From: Gammaproteobacteria bacterium | GTDB taxonomy: Bacteria; Pseudomonadota; Gammaproteobacteria; Steroidobacterales; Steroidobacteraceae | Length of the DNA stretch: 43,041 bases | Assembly: GCA_027366635.1 (NCBI GenBank) | Contig: DAHXNE010000044.1 | Span: 1 to 43,041, forward strand | Reading direction: 5' to 3' | In this document: positions 25,979-36,868 of the stretch, one piece after another | Layout: each line of letters begins with the position of its first letter | How positions within the stretch are numbered: position 1 is the first letter of the stretch | Notes under the pieces: model-generated | Seen by the model: only the letters and a program-made list of their open reading frames with translations | Database searches by the model: none | Told to the model about the DNA's origin: nothing | Translations under genes and position numbers: made by a program

Positions 25979-27950
25979 ACTGTTGCGGGTGGTGTTTTGG
26001 CTCTGGCTCGCGGGACTGCTGCTCGCGCTGTTGCGTGCACCCGCACTGGCTCGCGGACTGATTGCGCTCGGAGCGGTCGCGGGGATTTGGGCGGCGATTG
26101 CCGCGCTCCCGCATGGCGCCGGCTGGCTGACATTGCCAGTGTCCCTGGCCGCCCAGGCGGTGCGAATACACTACTCGCCCGAGGCTCTCTGGCTGATGGG
26201 CTTCGGCCTCCTGCCCGCGGCACTCGCGGTGGCGCTGTGTACGCCGAAGCGCCGCGCGCGGCCCGCTTGGCTCGCCGGCGCGGCGCTCTCGCTGCTCGGC
26301 GCGCTCGGGGTCTTCGGGGTACAGGACGTGTACTCGTTCCTGATCGCCTGGGAACTGATGAGCCTCGGCGGCGCGGTCATGATCCTTGCGGAGAGCACCT
26401 CGAGCGGTGCCGGTCGAGGAACACTGCAAATGCTGGCGTTGCTCGAGGTCGGCACCATCGCGATCCTGCTCGCGCTGCTGCTCCTGGCGCGGCACGCGGG
26501 AGGGACCGTCGCATTTCCCGGCTTTGCCCTCAGTGCGCATACTCTGTCCACCGGCACTCGCATCGCAGTCGGCCTGCTGGTGCTGGCCGGGTTCGGCGCC
26601 AAACTCGGGTTGCTGCCATTCTACGAATGGTTTCCCGACGCTTACGGCAACGGCAGCGGCGCCACGGGCGCGATCCTCTCCGGCGTCGTTCTCAATGCCG
26701 CATTCTTCGCCCTCTCGCGCACACTGATCAACTGGCTGGCGCTCGGCGGCGGGCTGTTTGCTCTCGGGATCATCGTCACCGCCATCGGTACGCTTACGGC
26801 GATCCTCGCGGCGCTCTACGCATTTCAGCAGGACGATTGGCGGCGCCTCCTCGCGTTCTCCACGGCCGAGAATGCGGCGGTCGCCGTGACGACGCTCGGC
26901 GCCAGTCTGTTGTTTCTCGCCGCAGGCGACAACGCCCTCGCCGGCCTCGCCTGGACGGTTGCCGTGTTACATCTGTCCGGCCACGCACTCGCCAAGGGTG
27001 GAATGTTTCTCAGCGCCGACGGCGTGCGGGTCGCCGGCGGCACGTACCGGCTCGCCCAACGCGGCTGGCTGCGCCGGGCAAGCTTGCTATTCGGCATCGG
27101 TGCGCTCTTTGCCGCCATGAGTCTTGCAGCCATGCCGCCCCAGATCGGTTTTGTGACCGAATGGTTCACCTTCCAGACCGTCTTTCAGGGCTTCCACCTC
27201 GCAACCGTCGGCGGCCGGCTCACCCTCGCGCTGGCCGGTGCCGGCCTTGCCCTGACGGCCGCGGTCGCGCTCGCGACGTTCGTCAAGGCCTTCGGCATCG
27301 GATTGCTCGGCGACGGGTCCAGGTCACGCACGCCGCGCGTCGGGTCAGGCTATGGCGCCGCAGTGTTCATTCTCGGCTTGGCCGTGCTCGGCTCGGCCGT
27401 TGGGTTGCCGATCTGGCTGCATGGGCTCGCAGCGGCCACCGTCGCACAATTCGGCACCAACGCTGCGGGCGCCATGACGACCGGCTGGCTTCTCGTGCCG
27501 CTGACGGACAAATTCGCCTTCATCTCCCCTTCGCTGCTCGTCATCGTCATGCCGCTGCTCGCGATCCTGCCGCTGCTGCTGCTGCTCAACGGCCGCCGCC
27601 ACGGCGTGCGCCGCGCACCGGTGTGGTACGGCGGGCTGCCGGAGGACCCGCATCGCTCCGCAACCACTTGCCTGACGTTCTCCAATGCGACGCGCACGTT
27701 TTACAGCTTCATCTACCGGCCCACCGTGGACACCGCGCGCGAGCACCGCGCCGTCTCCTATTTCGTTCACAAGCTCGAGTTCGAACACTCTGTCGCCGAT
27801 GTGTTCGGCCCGGCGCTGTTCGATCCGATCCGGCGCGCCGTCTGGCGAATGGCCGGCCGGCTCCGCGCGCTGCAATCAGGCGATATGAATGTCTACCTCG
27901 GATTGATCGGGCTGCTGGTGATCGTCATTCTTGCCCTGACGCTGCGCTGA
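25971..27950 (+). CDS. hyfB: HyfB-like large antiporter-type subunit
   Basis: A 659-residue membrane protein with about 16 helices, the second NuoL/M/N-type subunit of the operon. Channel residues are visible in GAKLGLLPFYEWFPDAYGNG (conserved lysine and acidic residue) and HLSGHALAKGGMFLSADG (histidine and lysine). The C-terminus after about residue 545 has a soluble stretch (YGGLPEDPHRSATTC) and a final helix (VYLGLIGLLVIVILALTLR), the long tail typical of HyfB/HycC rather than of NuoN. Its ATG lies inside the end of the preceding gene. With the HyfF-like protein it gives the complex two separate antiporter-like modules. Confidence 0.93.
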   Translation: MPELLRVVFWLWLAGLLLALLRAPALARGLIALGAVAGIWAAIAALPHGAGWLTLPVSLAAQAVRIHYSPEALWLMGFGLLPAALAVALCTPKRRARPAWLAGAALSLLGALGVFGVQDVYSFLIAWELMSLGGAVMILAESTSSGAGRGTLQMLALLEVGTIAILLALLLLARHAGGTVAFPGFALSAHTLSTGTRIAVGLLVLAGFGAKLGLLPFYEWFPDAYGNGSGATGAILSGVVLNAAFFALSRTLINWLALGGGLFALGIIVTAIGTLTAILAALYAFQQDDWRRLLAFSTAENAAVAVTTLGASLLFLAAGDNALAGLAWTVAVLHLSGHALAKGGMFLSADGVRVAGGTYRLAQRGWLRRASLLFGIGALFAAMSLAAMPPQIGFVTEWFTFQTVFQGFHLATVGGRLTLALAGAGLALTAAVALATFVKAFGIGLLGDGSRSRTPRVGSGYGAAVFILGLAVLGSAVGLPIWLHGLAAATVAQFGTNAAGAMTTGWLLVPLTDKFAFISPSLLVIVMPLLAILPLLLLLNGRRHGVRRAPVWYGGLPEDPHRSATTCLTFSNATRTFYSFIYRPTVDTAREHRAVSYFVHKLEFEHSVADVFGPALFDPIRRAVWRMAGRLRALQSGDMNVYLGLIGLLVIVILALTLR

Positions 27951-27967
27951 GGCGGGCTCCACCCGCC
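27951..27967 (+). terminator. Short hairpin directly after the hyf-like operon
   Basis: GGCGGG-CTCCA-CCCGCC follows the hyfB stop codon without a gap. Six GC pairs with a five-base loop suit a terminator or 3' boundary. No U-run follows. Confidence 0.45.
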
Positions 27968-28044
27968 CGAGACCGCATGCACCGGTCCGCGCCACCGCCC
28001 GCGAGACACTCCTATTCGCGGCAGTGCCTCGCGAGCCTCTGACA

Positions 28045-29316
28045 TCACAGACCGTAGACGGCCGCTTCGCCCAACTCCTGTTCGATCTCGATCAGCCGGT
28101 TGTACTTCGCCATGCGCTCCGAGCGGCACAGCGAGCCGGTCTTGATCTGACCACCGCCCATGCCAACCACGAAGTCCGCGATGAAGCTGTCTTCGGTTTC
28201 TCCGGAGCGGTGCGAAACCACGTAACCCCAGCCGGCCTTGCGGCACAGCTCGATCGCTTCGATGGTCTCGGTCACCGTACCGATCTGGTTGAGCTTGATC
28301 AGCGCGGCATTGCAGGTGCGCTCGGTGACGCCGCGGCGGATGAAGAGCGGGTTGGTCACCAGGATGTCATCCCCCACGATCTGGATACGATCGCCGATTC
28401 CGGCGGTCATGGTGCTGAAGCCTTCCCAGTCGTTCTCCGCCAGTCCATCCTCGATCGAGATGATCGGGAAGCGATCCACCCAGGTTCGGTACAGCTCGAT
28501 CATTTCCGCTGTAGTTTTGTTGCCTTGGCGGCTACGCGTCAGCTGGTACTTCCCCTGCTCGTAGAAAGAGCTCGCTGCCGGATCGAGCGCGATGGCGATG
28601 TCTGAGCCCGGCTTGTAGCCGGCCCGCTCGATCGCCTTGACGATCAGCTCGCAGGCCTCCTCATTGCTCTTGAGCGCCGGGGCAAAGCCCCCTTCGTCGC
28701 CCACCGCCGTGCTCAAGCCGCGCTCGTGCAGCAGCTTCTTCAGGGCCTGGAAGGTCTCGGATCCGTAGCGCATCGCCTCGGCGAAGCTCGACGCGCCACG
28801 CGGAACGATCATGAATTCCTGAAAATCCAGGCTCGAATCAGCATGCTTGCCCCCGTTCAGCACGTTCATCATCGGCACCGGCAGACGCCGGGCACCGGCC
28901 CCTCCGAGGTAGGCGTAGAGCGGCATCCGCCGCAGGTTCGCCGCGGCCCGGGCCACCGCTTGCGACACGCCGAGCATGGCATTTGCGCCGAGCTTCGATT
29001 TATTGGCGGTGCCGTCGAGATCGCACATCATGCGATCGATGCGCGCTTGCGCCGATGCCTCGAAGCCGATCAGGCGCGGTCCGATGATCTCATTGACGTT
29101 CGCGACCGCCTTGAGCACCCCCTTGCCCCCGTAGCGCCGCGCATCGCCGTCGCGCAGCTCCACCGCCTCGTTCTCGCCCGTCGAGGCACCCGAGGGCACC
29201 GATGACGTGCCTGCAGTGCCATCCTGAAGGCGTACCGTGACGCGCAGGGTCGGAAAGCCGCGGGAATCGAGAATCTCGATGGCGCGGATGGACTGAATCT
29301 GGGTATTCGATGACAT
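28045..29316 (-). CDS. eno: Enolase
   Basis: A glycolytic and gluconeogenic enzyme that converts 2-phosphoglycerate to phosphoenolpyruvate, soluble and magnesium-dependent. The protein has 423 residues, the standard bacterial length. Motifs are ILDSRGFPTLRV and SGASTGENEAVELRDGD in the N-terminal domain; VLNGGKHADSSLDFQEFMI with catalytic residues; the metal site SIEDGLAENDWEG; and the signature ALIKLNQIGTVTETIEA with the catalytic lysine, then SHRSGETED. The start at ATG 29316 gives the usual SNTQIQSIRA beginning, though the ribosome binding site is weak. It is a monocistronic gene between the hyf-like and cox operons, convergent with the former. A promoter is suggested upstream at 29487-29516. 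Confidence 0.97.
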   Translation of the reverse strand: MSSNTQIQSIRAIEILDSRGFPTLRVTVRLQDGTAGTSSVPSGASTGENEAVELRDGDARRYGGKGVLKAVANVNEIIGPRLIGFEASAQARIDRMMCDLDGTANKSKLGANAMLGVSQAVARAAANLRRMPLYAYLGGAGARRLPVPMMNVLNGGKHADSSLDFQEFMIVPRGASSFAEAMRYGSETFQALKKLLHERGLSTAVGDEGGFAPALKSNEEACELIVKAIERAGYKPGSDIAIALDPAASSFYEQGKYQLTRSRQGNKTTAEMIELYRTWVDRFPIISIEDGLAENDWEGFSTMTAGIGDRIQIVGDDILVTNPLFIRRGVTERTCNAALIKLNQIGTVTETIEAIELCRKAGWGYVVSHRSGETEDSFIADFVVGMGGGQIKTGSLCRSERMAKYNRLIEIEQELGEAAVYGL

Positions 29317-30324
29317 AAGCCTGCCGTTTCAGAAGTAAGATGATCCCCCGCCCACATGGGCGGACCGGCAGGAGTCACCAGCCTCGATGGCGCTGCGCCG
29401 GGGAATGCATCCCCGGGAAGCGCGAAGCTGAGCTCTACCAAGCATCCGCCGAACCCTGAATTGGGAGACCCAACAGGGCACCCTGGATCATACAAATAAT
29501 CGGGTGTCCGATTCAACTCGCTCGCATTCACGACGTGCCGGGCGCGCCCGCAGAATCGCCCCAGGTCGGCGAGCCGGTTATGCTGCGCACCGCAGGCGCA
29601 GGGCCCGCCTGCGCAGCGCGGCATGACCGCGACGTTAACGCGGCGAACAACCTTCGGCCGCGGGCCTGCGTGTGCTCCACTGGATGTTCGCGGCGCAGCG
29701 CCTGCCACGGGCGCGAGGCCCGTGAGTCACGCGCGGGCCGGCAGCCTCCGCGTGCTCGGTTCTTTGGGCACGGGACAAACTCCCAGAACAGGTTGTCAAT
29801 TGCATGAACCGCGCAGCACTTGCCTCCAGCGAATGAATGGCTCACGTGTCCGCCCCAGACATACGAGATTTCCGCGCGCAACGCGCGATCGCGCCCCCTT
29901 CCCAACCCCTCCTCCGTCCCTGCTGCACGCCACCGCGGCACCCACCCTGCATCACCACGTATGAACGTCATGCGCGTAGCCACGCAGCGCGTCTACTCAA
30001 TTAACGACTCATGCGCCGCCGTCGTGGCGTTCGGCAAGAGCGGTGCATGAAACTCGGGCGAGCGGGACTGCGCGCGCCCAACCGCCTGTTGCCGGCACGC
30101 GGGCCTGTGCCGCGCCGATGGAACAGCCGTAGCGGCGATCGGCTCGGACGGCGCGGACGCCAGCCATGCGCCGCCGCGCTCGAGCGGACAGCGTGCGCCG
30201 ATCCGCACGTCCGAGCCGCTCCTATCCGGGCGCCGGCCTGCTTGCCGAACCGGCGTCGTTGGAGGATCATGGGGCCGCGTGTTCGGCCGGGTTCCCGCCG
30301 CAGCAGGCCGAAGGAGAGCCACTG
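29317..30324. other. Gene-poor region between enolase and the cox operon
   Basis: About 1 kb without a credible gene; frames on both strands are Arg/Ala-rich and unlike known proteins. It holds the candidate eno promoter. Near 29591-29613 CGCAGGCG and CGCCTGCG can pair around a seven-base loop. The coxS ribosome binding site is AAGGAG at 30311-30316. I see no promoter for cox that I trust. Confidence 0.45.
29487..29516 (-). promoter_or_regulatory. Candidate sigma-70 promoter for enolase
   Basis: On the minus strand, TTGAAT (29511-29516) and TATGAT (29487-29492) are separated by 18 bases. The -10 matches TATAAT at five of six positions and the -35 matches TTGACA at four of six. It lies about 170 bases upstream of the eno start codon. 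This is a pattern match only. Confidence 0.45.
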
Positions 30325-30803
30325 ATGCCGCTTCAGATACAACTGCGCGTCAACGGTAGCGCGGTGACGACCGAGATCACCCCCGATACGCTTCTGGCCA
30401 CCTTCCTGCGCGAGCACCTGCACCTCACCGGCACACACGTCGGCTGCGACACCGCCAGCTGTGGCGCTTGCACCGTCCTCCTCGACGGGCTCGCGGTCAA
30501 GAGCTGCAATGTCCTGGTCGCGCAGGTGCAGAACTGCGACATCACCACCATCGAGGGCATTACGCCCGCCGATGGCTCTCTGCACCCCATGCAGGCGGCC
30601 TTCAAAGCCTGTCACGGCCTGCAATGCGGTTTTTGCACCCCCGGCATGATCATGAGCGCGATCGATCTGGTGATGCATCACGATCATTCCAGCGACGCGG
30701 AAATCCGCGCCGGACTCACGGGGAATCTCTGCCGCTGCACCGGTTATCACAATATCGTCAGAGCCGTCATGCAAGCCGCGCCGATCATGAGGAGTGCCAA
30801 GTC

Positions 30804-30807
<4 letters not shown>
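30325..30807 (+). CDS. coxS: CO dehydrogenase-type small subunit, 2x[2Fe-2S]
   Basis: The iron-sulfur subunit of a xanthine oxidase-family molybdenum hydroxylase. The protein has 160 residues. The plant-type ferredoxin cluster is bound by C41, C46, C49 and C61 (CDTASCGAC); the second, helical-domain cluster by C101-x2-C104 (CGFCTPG) and C136-x-C138 (CRCTG). It passes electrons from the molybdenum site to the flavin subunit. AAGGAG nine bases before the ATG supports this start; the longer open frame upstream is not protein-like. It is the first gene of an S-L-M-D-E-G cluster, the order typical of form II CoxL clusters. The stop overlaps the coxL start in ATGA. Confidence 0.96.
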
Positions 30808-33176
<2,369 letters not shown>

Positions 33177-33183
33177 CGCCATA

Positions 33184-33981
33184 ATGCCGAGCTTAAGCTA
33201 TCACCGACCCTCCTCCATTACCGAGGCCGTCCAGATGGCGCACGATGATCCGGACGCCAAACTGCTCGCCGGCGGCCAGTCGATCATTCCTTCCCTGAAG
33301 CTCGGACTGCTTGCGCCGTCGGCATTCATCGATCTCGGCGGACTCGCCGATCTGCGCGGCGTACGCCTTGCAGGGCGGTCGCTCAGAATCGGCGCGATGA
33401 GCTCCCACGCCGAGGTGGCGAACTCGGCTGACGTTCGCAAACACCTGCCCGCGCTCGCGCACCTAGCCAGCGGCATCGGCGATCGTCAAGTCCGCAATCG
33501 TGGCACCATCGGCGGCTCCCTGGCCAACAATGATCCGGCGGCGGACTACCCCGGCGCGGTGCTCGGCCTTGGCGCCGAACTGCGCACTGACAGGCGCGCG
33601 ATCCCAGCCGACTCGTTCTTCCAGGGATTGTTCGCGACCGCACTTGGTCCCGACGAGATCATCACCGCGGTGGAATTTCCGCTGCCGGAACGGGCGGCGT
33701 ACGTCAAGTTCCCGCAACCCGCATCGCGATTCGCGCTCGTTGGGGTATTCGTCTCGTTGACGGGAAAGTCGGTCCGCGTCGCCGTCACCGGCGCGGGTGC
33801 TTGCGTCTTCAGGGTCCCGGAGCTGGAGCAGGCCCTCGCCAGAGGCTTCTCGCCCGAGTCTCTGGCGGGCATCACGATGCCGGCGGACGCATTGAACACC
33901 GACCTGCACGGCAGTGCGGAATATCGCGCCCACCTCATTCCCGTATTGACGCGGCGTGCGGTGGCGCAGGCGCTCGCGTAA
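33184..33981 (+). CDS. coxM: CO dehydrogenase-type medium subunit (FAD-binding)
   Basis: The flavoprotein subunit that collects electrons from the CoxS clusters and hands them to the respiratory chain. The protein has 265 residues, slightly short for the family (about 285-290). FAD-binding motifs are A29-G-G-Q-S33 in AGGQSIIPSLKLG and T108-I-G-G-S-L-A-N115. The C-terminal domain ends ALNTDLHGSAEYRAHLIPVL, the usual CoxM ending with conserved D-x-x-x-S-x-x-Y-R. The start at ATG 33184 lies seven bases after the coxL stop and begins directly with the fold (MPSLSYHRPSS). All features point to an active flavoprotein. Confidence 0.95.
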   Translation: MPSLSYHRPSSITEAVQMAHDDPDAKLLAGGQSIIPSLKLGLLAPSAFIDLGGLADLRGVRLAGRSLRIGAMSSHAEVANSADVRKHLPALAHLASGIGDRQVRNRGTIGGSLANNDPAADYPGAVLGLGAELRTDRRAIPADSFFQGLFATALGPDEIITAVEFPLPERAAYVKFPQPASRFALVGVFVSLTGKSVRVAVTGAGACVFRVPELEQALARGFSPESLAGITMPADALNTDLHGSAEYRAHLIPVLTRRAVAQALA

Positions 33982-34000
33982 GGCCGGGCCGGCCCCGCCC

Positions 34001-34924
34001 GTGACGCGCCAAGCGCGCAAGCCGGTCTCGATCGAGGACACTCGATCGCTGCTTCTGGCGCACGACTATGTGGCCGACCGACCGCTGTCGATCGCCGTGT
34101 TCCTCGCGCTTGCGCTCGAGCGGCCGCTATTGCTCGAGGGCGAGCCCGGCACCGGTAAAACGGAGGTCGCCAAGGTGCTGGCGCGCGCCCTCGGGGCGGA
34201 ACTGATCCGCCTGCAATGCTACGAGGGCCTGGACGCGAGTCTTGCGGCGTACGAGTGGAACTATGCGCGCCAGATGCTCGAAATCCGCCTGCGCGAGACC
34301 GCCCATGAACCGCGTGAACAGATCGACTCGAGCCTGTTCTCGGAACGGTTCCTGATCGCGCGTCCTTTGCTACGGGCGCTCCAGGCGCACGATCCGCCTG
34401 CCGTGTTGCTCATCGACGAGATCGATCGGGCCGACGAGCCGTTCGAGGCCTACCTGCTCGAGATACTCGCGGATTTCCAGATCACCATACCCGAACTCGG
34501 GACGGTGGTAGCACAGCGCCCACCGGTCGTGATCATTACATCGAACCGCACGCGCGAGATTCACGACGCCGTCAAGCGGCGCTGCATCTATCACTGGGTC
34601 GACTATCCCGACGCCGAGCGTGAACTCGACATCCTGCGCCGGCGCGTGCCGCAGGCGCGCGAGGCTCTGTCACGCCAAGTCGTCGCGTTCGTGCAGCAGT
34701 TGCGCACGCTGGATCTGTACAAGCTGCCCGGTCTGTCGGAAACGATCGAGTGGGGCCGCGCACTGATCGCTCTCGATGCGCAATCGCTCGACCCCCAGGT
34801 GCTCGATGATACGCTGGGGCTGCTCCTGAAATATCAGGACGACATCGGCCGCGTGCGTGGCACCCAGGCCCGCAGCTTGCTCGACACCGTCCGCGCCGCC
34901 GCCGAGACGCCTCGATCATGCTGA
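34001..34924 (+). CDS. coxD: CoxD, MoxR-type AAA+ ATPase
   Basis: A MoxR-family AAA+ chaperone; in characterised clusters CoxD helps assemble the sulfur-bridged Cu-Mo centre. From GTG 34001 it has 307 residues. Walker A is G47-E-P-G-T-G-K-T54, Walker B is AVLLIDEIDRAD, and the sensor region is PVVIITSNRTREIHDAVKRRC. The frame is open to GTG 33956, inside coxM, but the 15 extra residues (RWRRRSRKAGPAPP) look like non-coding sequence, so the later GTG is preferred. It overlaps coxE by seven bases. Its role in a form II system, which lacks the copper ligand, would be to insert sulfur or shape the molybdenum site; that is inference. Confidence 0.93.
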   Translation: MTRQARKPVSIEDTRSLLLAHDYVADRPLSIAVFLALALERPLLLEGEPGTGKTEVAKVLARALGAELIRLQCYEGLDASLAAYEWNYARQMLEIRLRETAHEPREQIDSSLFSERFLIARPLLRALQAHDPPAVLLIDEIDRADEPFEAYLLEILADFQITIPELGTVVAQRPPVVIITSNRTREIHDAVKRRCIYHWVDYPDAERELDILRRRVPQAREALSRQVVAFVQQLRTLDLYKLPGLSETIEWGRALIALDAQSLDPQVLDDTLGLLLKYQDDIGRVRGTQARSLLDTVRAAAETPRSC

Positions 34925-36174
34925 AGGTCTCGACCGATACCCAGGCTGGTCACGGCCGTCTCGCCGAAAACGTGGTGCATTTTGCCCGCGTGCTGCGCAA
35001 GGCGGGCCTGCAGATCGGCACCGACCGGCCGCTGCTCGCGCTCGAGGCGCTGCAAGTGGGCGGCCTGCAGTCGCGCGAGGATGTACGCTCCATACTGTGC
35101 GCCTGCCTCATCGATCGCATCGAGCACCGCCCGCTGTTCGAGCAAGCCTTCGAGGTCTTCTGGCGTGAGCCCGCCCCCGTGCTCCCTGTGCTGGCCGGCC
35201 CCGCGGGGCCGGAGCGCGCGCGTCGACGCGATCATCAACCCGACCGGATGACCCACCGACGGCTGGCCGAAGCGCTCTGGCCGGGCGGCCACATCGTCGC
35301 GCATGCACCCGAGCGGTACGGTCCGGAGCGCGCCGGAGCGGTTCAGCCGAGTTGGTCGGACCGCGAGCGGCTGCGCACCCTGGACTTCGAGACCATGACG
35401 GGCGAGGAATGGCGGGCTGCCGGCCACGCGGTTGCCATGCTTGCACTCCGGCTGCATCGGCTGCGCTCGCGGCGCGAGGCGCCCGCGGCGCACGGACAAC
35501 GGGTCGATTACCGCAAGCTCATGCATGAGGCCGCCCGGCGCGCAGGAGATGTCGCCGCGCTGCCGCGGCGCACCCGTACCACCCGCCTCGAGCCGGTGAT
35601 CGCCCTGGTTGATATCTCCGGGTCGATGTCACGCTATTCGCGTATGTTTCTCCAATTGCTTCATGCACTCATCAACCGCCCCGTCTCCCAAGGTGCGCGC
35701 ACGACTCGCCTGCGGGTGGCCGCGTTCGTCTTCGGCACCAGACTGACCCCGGTCACCCGTGCACTCGCGGCACGCGATCCGGACCAAGCGCTCGCGTGCG
35801 TGTCCGGAAAGGTTCCTGACTGGTCGGGTGGCACGCGCATCGGCGCCTGCCTGAAGGACTTCAACCGCGCATGGGCGCGGCGCCTATCGCTCGCCAGCGC
35901 AACGGTGATGCTCGTGACCGACGGCCTGGAGTGCGCCGACATCGAGCTTCTCGGCGCAGAGGCGGCGCGTCTCTCGCGCTCGTGCCGGCGGCTCCTGTGG
36001 CTCAACCCGCTGCTTCGGTACGAGTCCTTTACGCCCGAGGCCCGCGGCGTGCGCGCACTCCTGCCGTATGCCGACCGCTTTCTGCCTGTCCACAATCTCG
36101 AATCCCTGGAGCGTCTGGCCCTCATCCTTAGCCAGCGCCCGCACAGACGGTGGGAGACCCGACCATGGAAATGA
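34918..36174 (+). CDS. coxE: CoxE, von Willebrand factor A-domain protein
   Basis: A 418-residue VWA-CoxE family protein that works with the CoxD ATPase in maturation. The N-terminal 200 residues are helical and variable. The VWA domain has a complete MIDAS start D232-I-S-G-S-M237 (LVDISGSMSRYS), a conserved threonine region (WSGGTRIGACL) and the acidic VTDGLE segment. MoxR/VWA pairs act as protein-remodelling machines, and this pair is encoded in overlapping genes. The stop of coxE lies within the start of coxG. No signal peptide or membrane segment is visible, so both act in the cytoplasm. Confidence 0.94.
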   Translation: MLKVSTDTQAGHGRLAENVVHFARVLRKAGLQIGTDRPLLALEALQVGGLQSREDVRSILCACLIDRIEHRPLFEQAFEVFWREPAPVLPVLAGPAGPERARRRDHQPDRMTHRRLAEALWPGGHIVAHAPERYGPERAGAVQPSWSDRERLRTLDFETMTGEEWRAAGHAVAMLALRLHRLRSRREAPAAHGQRVDYRKLMHEAARRAGDVAALPRRTRTTRLEPVIALVDISGSMSRYSRMFLQLLHALINRPVSQGARTTRLRVAAFVFGTRLTPVTRALAARDPDQALACVSGKVPDWSGGTRIGACLKDFNRAWARRLSLASATVMLVTDGLECADIELLGAEAARLSRSCRRLLWLNPLLRYESFTPEARGVRALLPYADRFLPVHNLESLERLALILSQRPHRRWETRPWK

Positions 36175-36716
36175 AAGGTGAGCGGCTCCTCGGTGCCGAT
36201 CGCGACACCGCTTGGCGTCTGCTCAACGACGTCGATGTTCTCAAGCGCAGCGTGCCCGGATGCGAGACTATGACCATGAGCGCAGAACACGCCTACGACG
36301 TGGTCATGAGCGCCGCAGTGGGTCCGGTCCGGGCGCGCTTCAAGGGTAAAGTCACCCGCGCCGATGTTGAACCGCCAAACCGATATCGCCTGAACTTCGA
36401 AGCCCAGAGCCCGCAGGCAGGCTTTGCCCGCGGCCAGGTCAGCGTGGAACTCCAAGCGGTCGCTCCCGGCGAGACGCGGCTGTGCTACGCGGCGACCGTC
36501 CAGGTTGGCGGCCGGCTCGCACAGATCGGCTCGCGCCTGATCGACGCGGCCGCGGCCGCCACCGCGGAGAAGTTCTTCGAGTCCCTCGCTGCCCAGATCC
36601 CGGCGAAGCCCATGGCCGCAAATTCTGAGGCGGCAGGTCCGGGCGTCCCGGTGAACTCCGGGTCCTGCCGTTGGCTGCTGGCCTTCGTGCGCCACCTGCT
36701 CGCGCGCGAAACCTGA
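36165..36716 (+). CDS. coxG: CoxG, SRPBCC-fold protein
   Basis: A 183-residue protein of the START-like SRPBCC superfamily, CoxG branch. It begins MEMKGERLLGADRDTAWRLL, the standard opening of CoxG, then NDVDVLKRSVPGCETM and a beta-rich core with VGPVRARFKGKV and a long C-terminal helix (RLIDAAAAATAEKFFESLAAQI). About 30 residues follow, ending in a short hydrophobic/basic segment (WLLAFVRHLLARET), as in CoxG proteins proposed to tether the enzyme to the membrane and to bind quinone. The start at ATG 36165 overlaps the coxE stop by ten bases. It ends the cox operon; a hairpin follows at 36733-36747. Confidence 0.92.
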   Translation: MEMKGERLLGADRDTAWRLLNDVDVLKRSVPGCETMTMSAEHAYDVVMSAAVGPVRARFKGKVTRADVEPPNRYRLNFEAQSPQAGFARGQVSVELQAVAPGETRLCYAATVQVGGRLAQIGSRLIDAAAAATAEKFFESLAAQIPAKPMAANSEAAGPGVPVNSGSCRWLLAFVRHLLARET

Positions 36717-36732
36717 GACGTCGCCGGCAACC

Positions 36733-36747
36733 GCTCCCCCAGGGAGC
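36733..36747 (+). terminator. Hairpin after the cox operon
   Basis: GCTCCC-CCA-GGGAGC, a six-pair GC stem with a three-base loop, begins 17 bases after the coxG stop, in the 150-base gap before a convergent gene. It is suited to termination but has no U-run. Confidence 0.45.
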
Positions 36748-36868
36748 CCGCAAACCGCCGCGAGCCGTACCGATCCGTAACGTCCTTGCGCTCCCGAGGC
36801 CGACTGTGCGCCCGGTATCGCCCGCCACGACACGAAGCGCGCACGCCCCTGCTGCGAGGGCCGGCGCA

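Noticed and set aside
30468..30803. Upstream extension of CoxL to 902 residues
   Set aside because: It lies over coxS in another frame; the CoxL fold begins at ATG 30804, coupled to the coxS stop.
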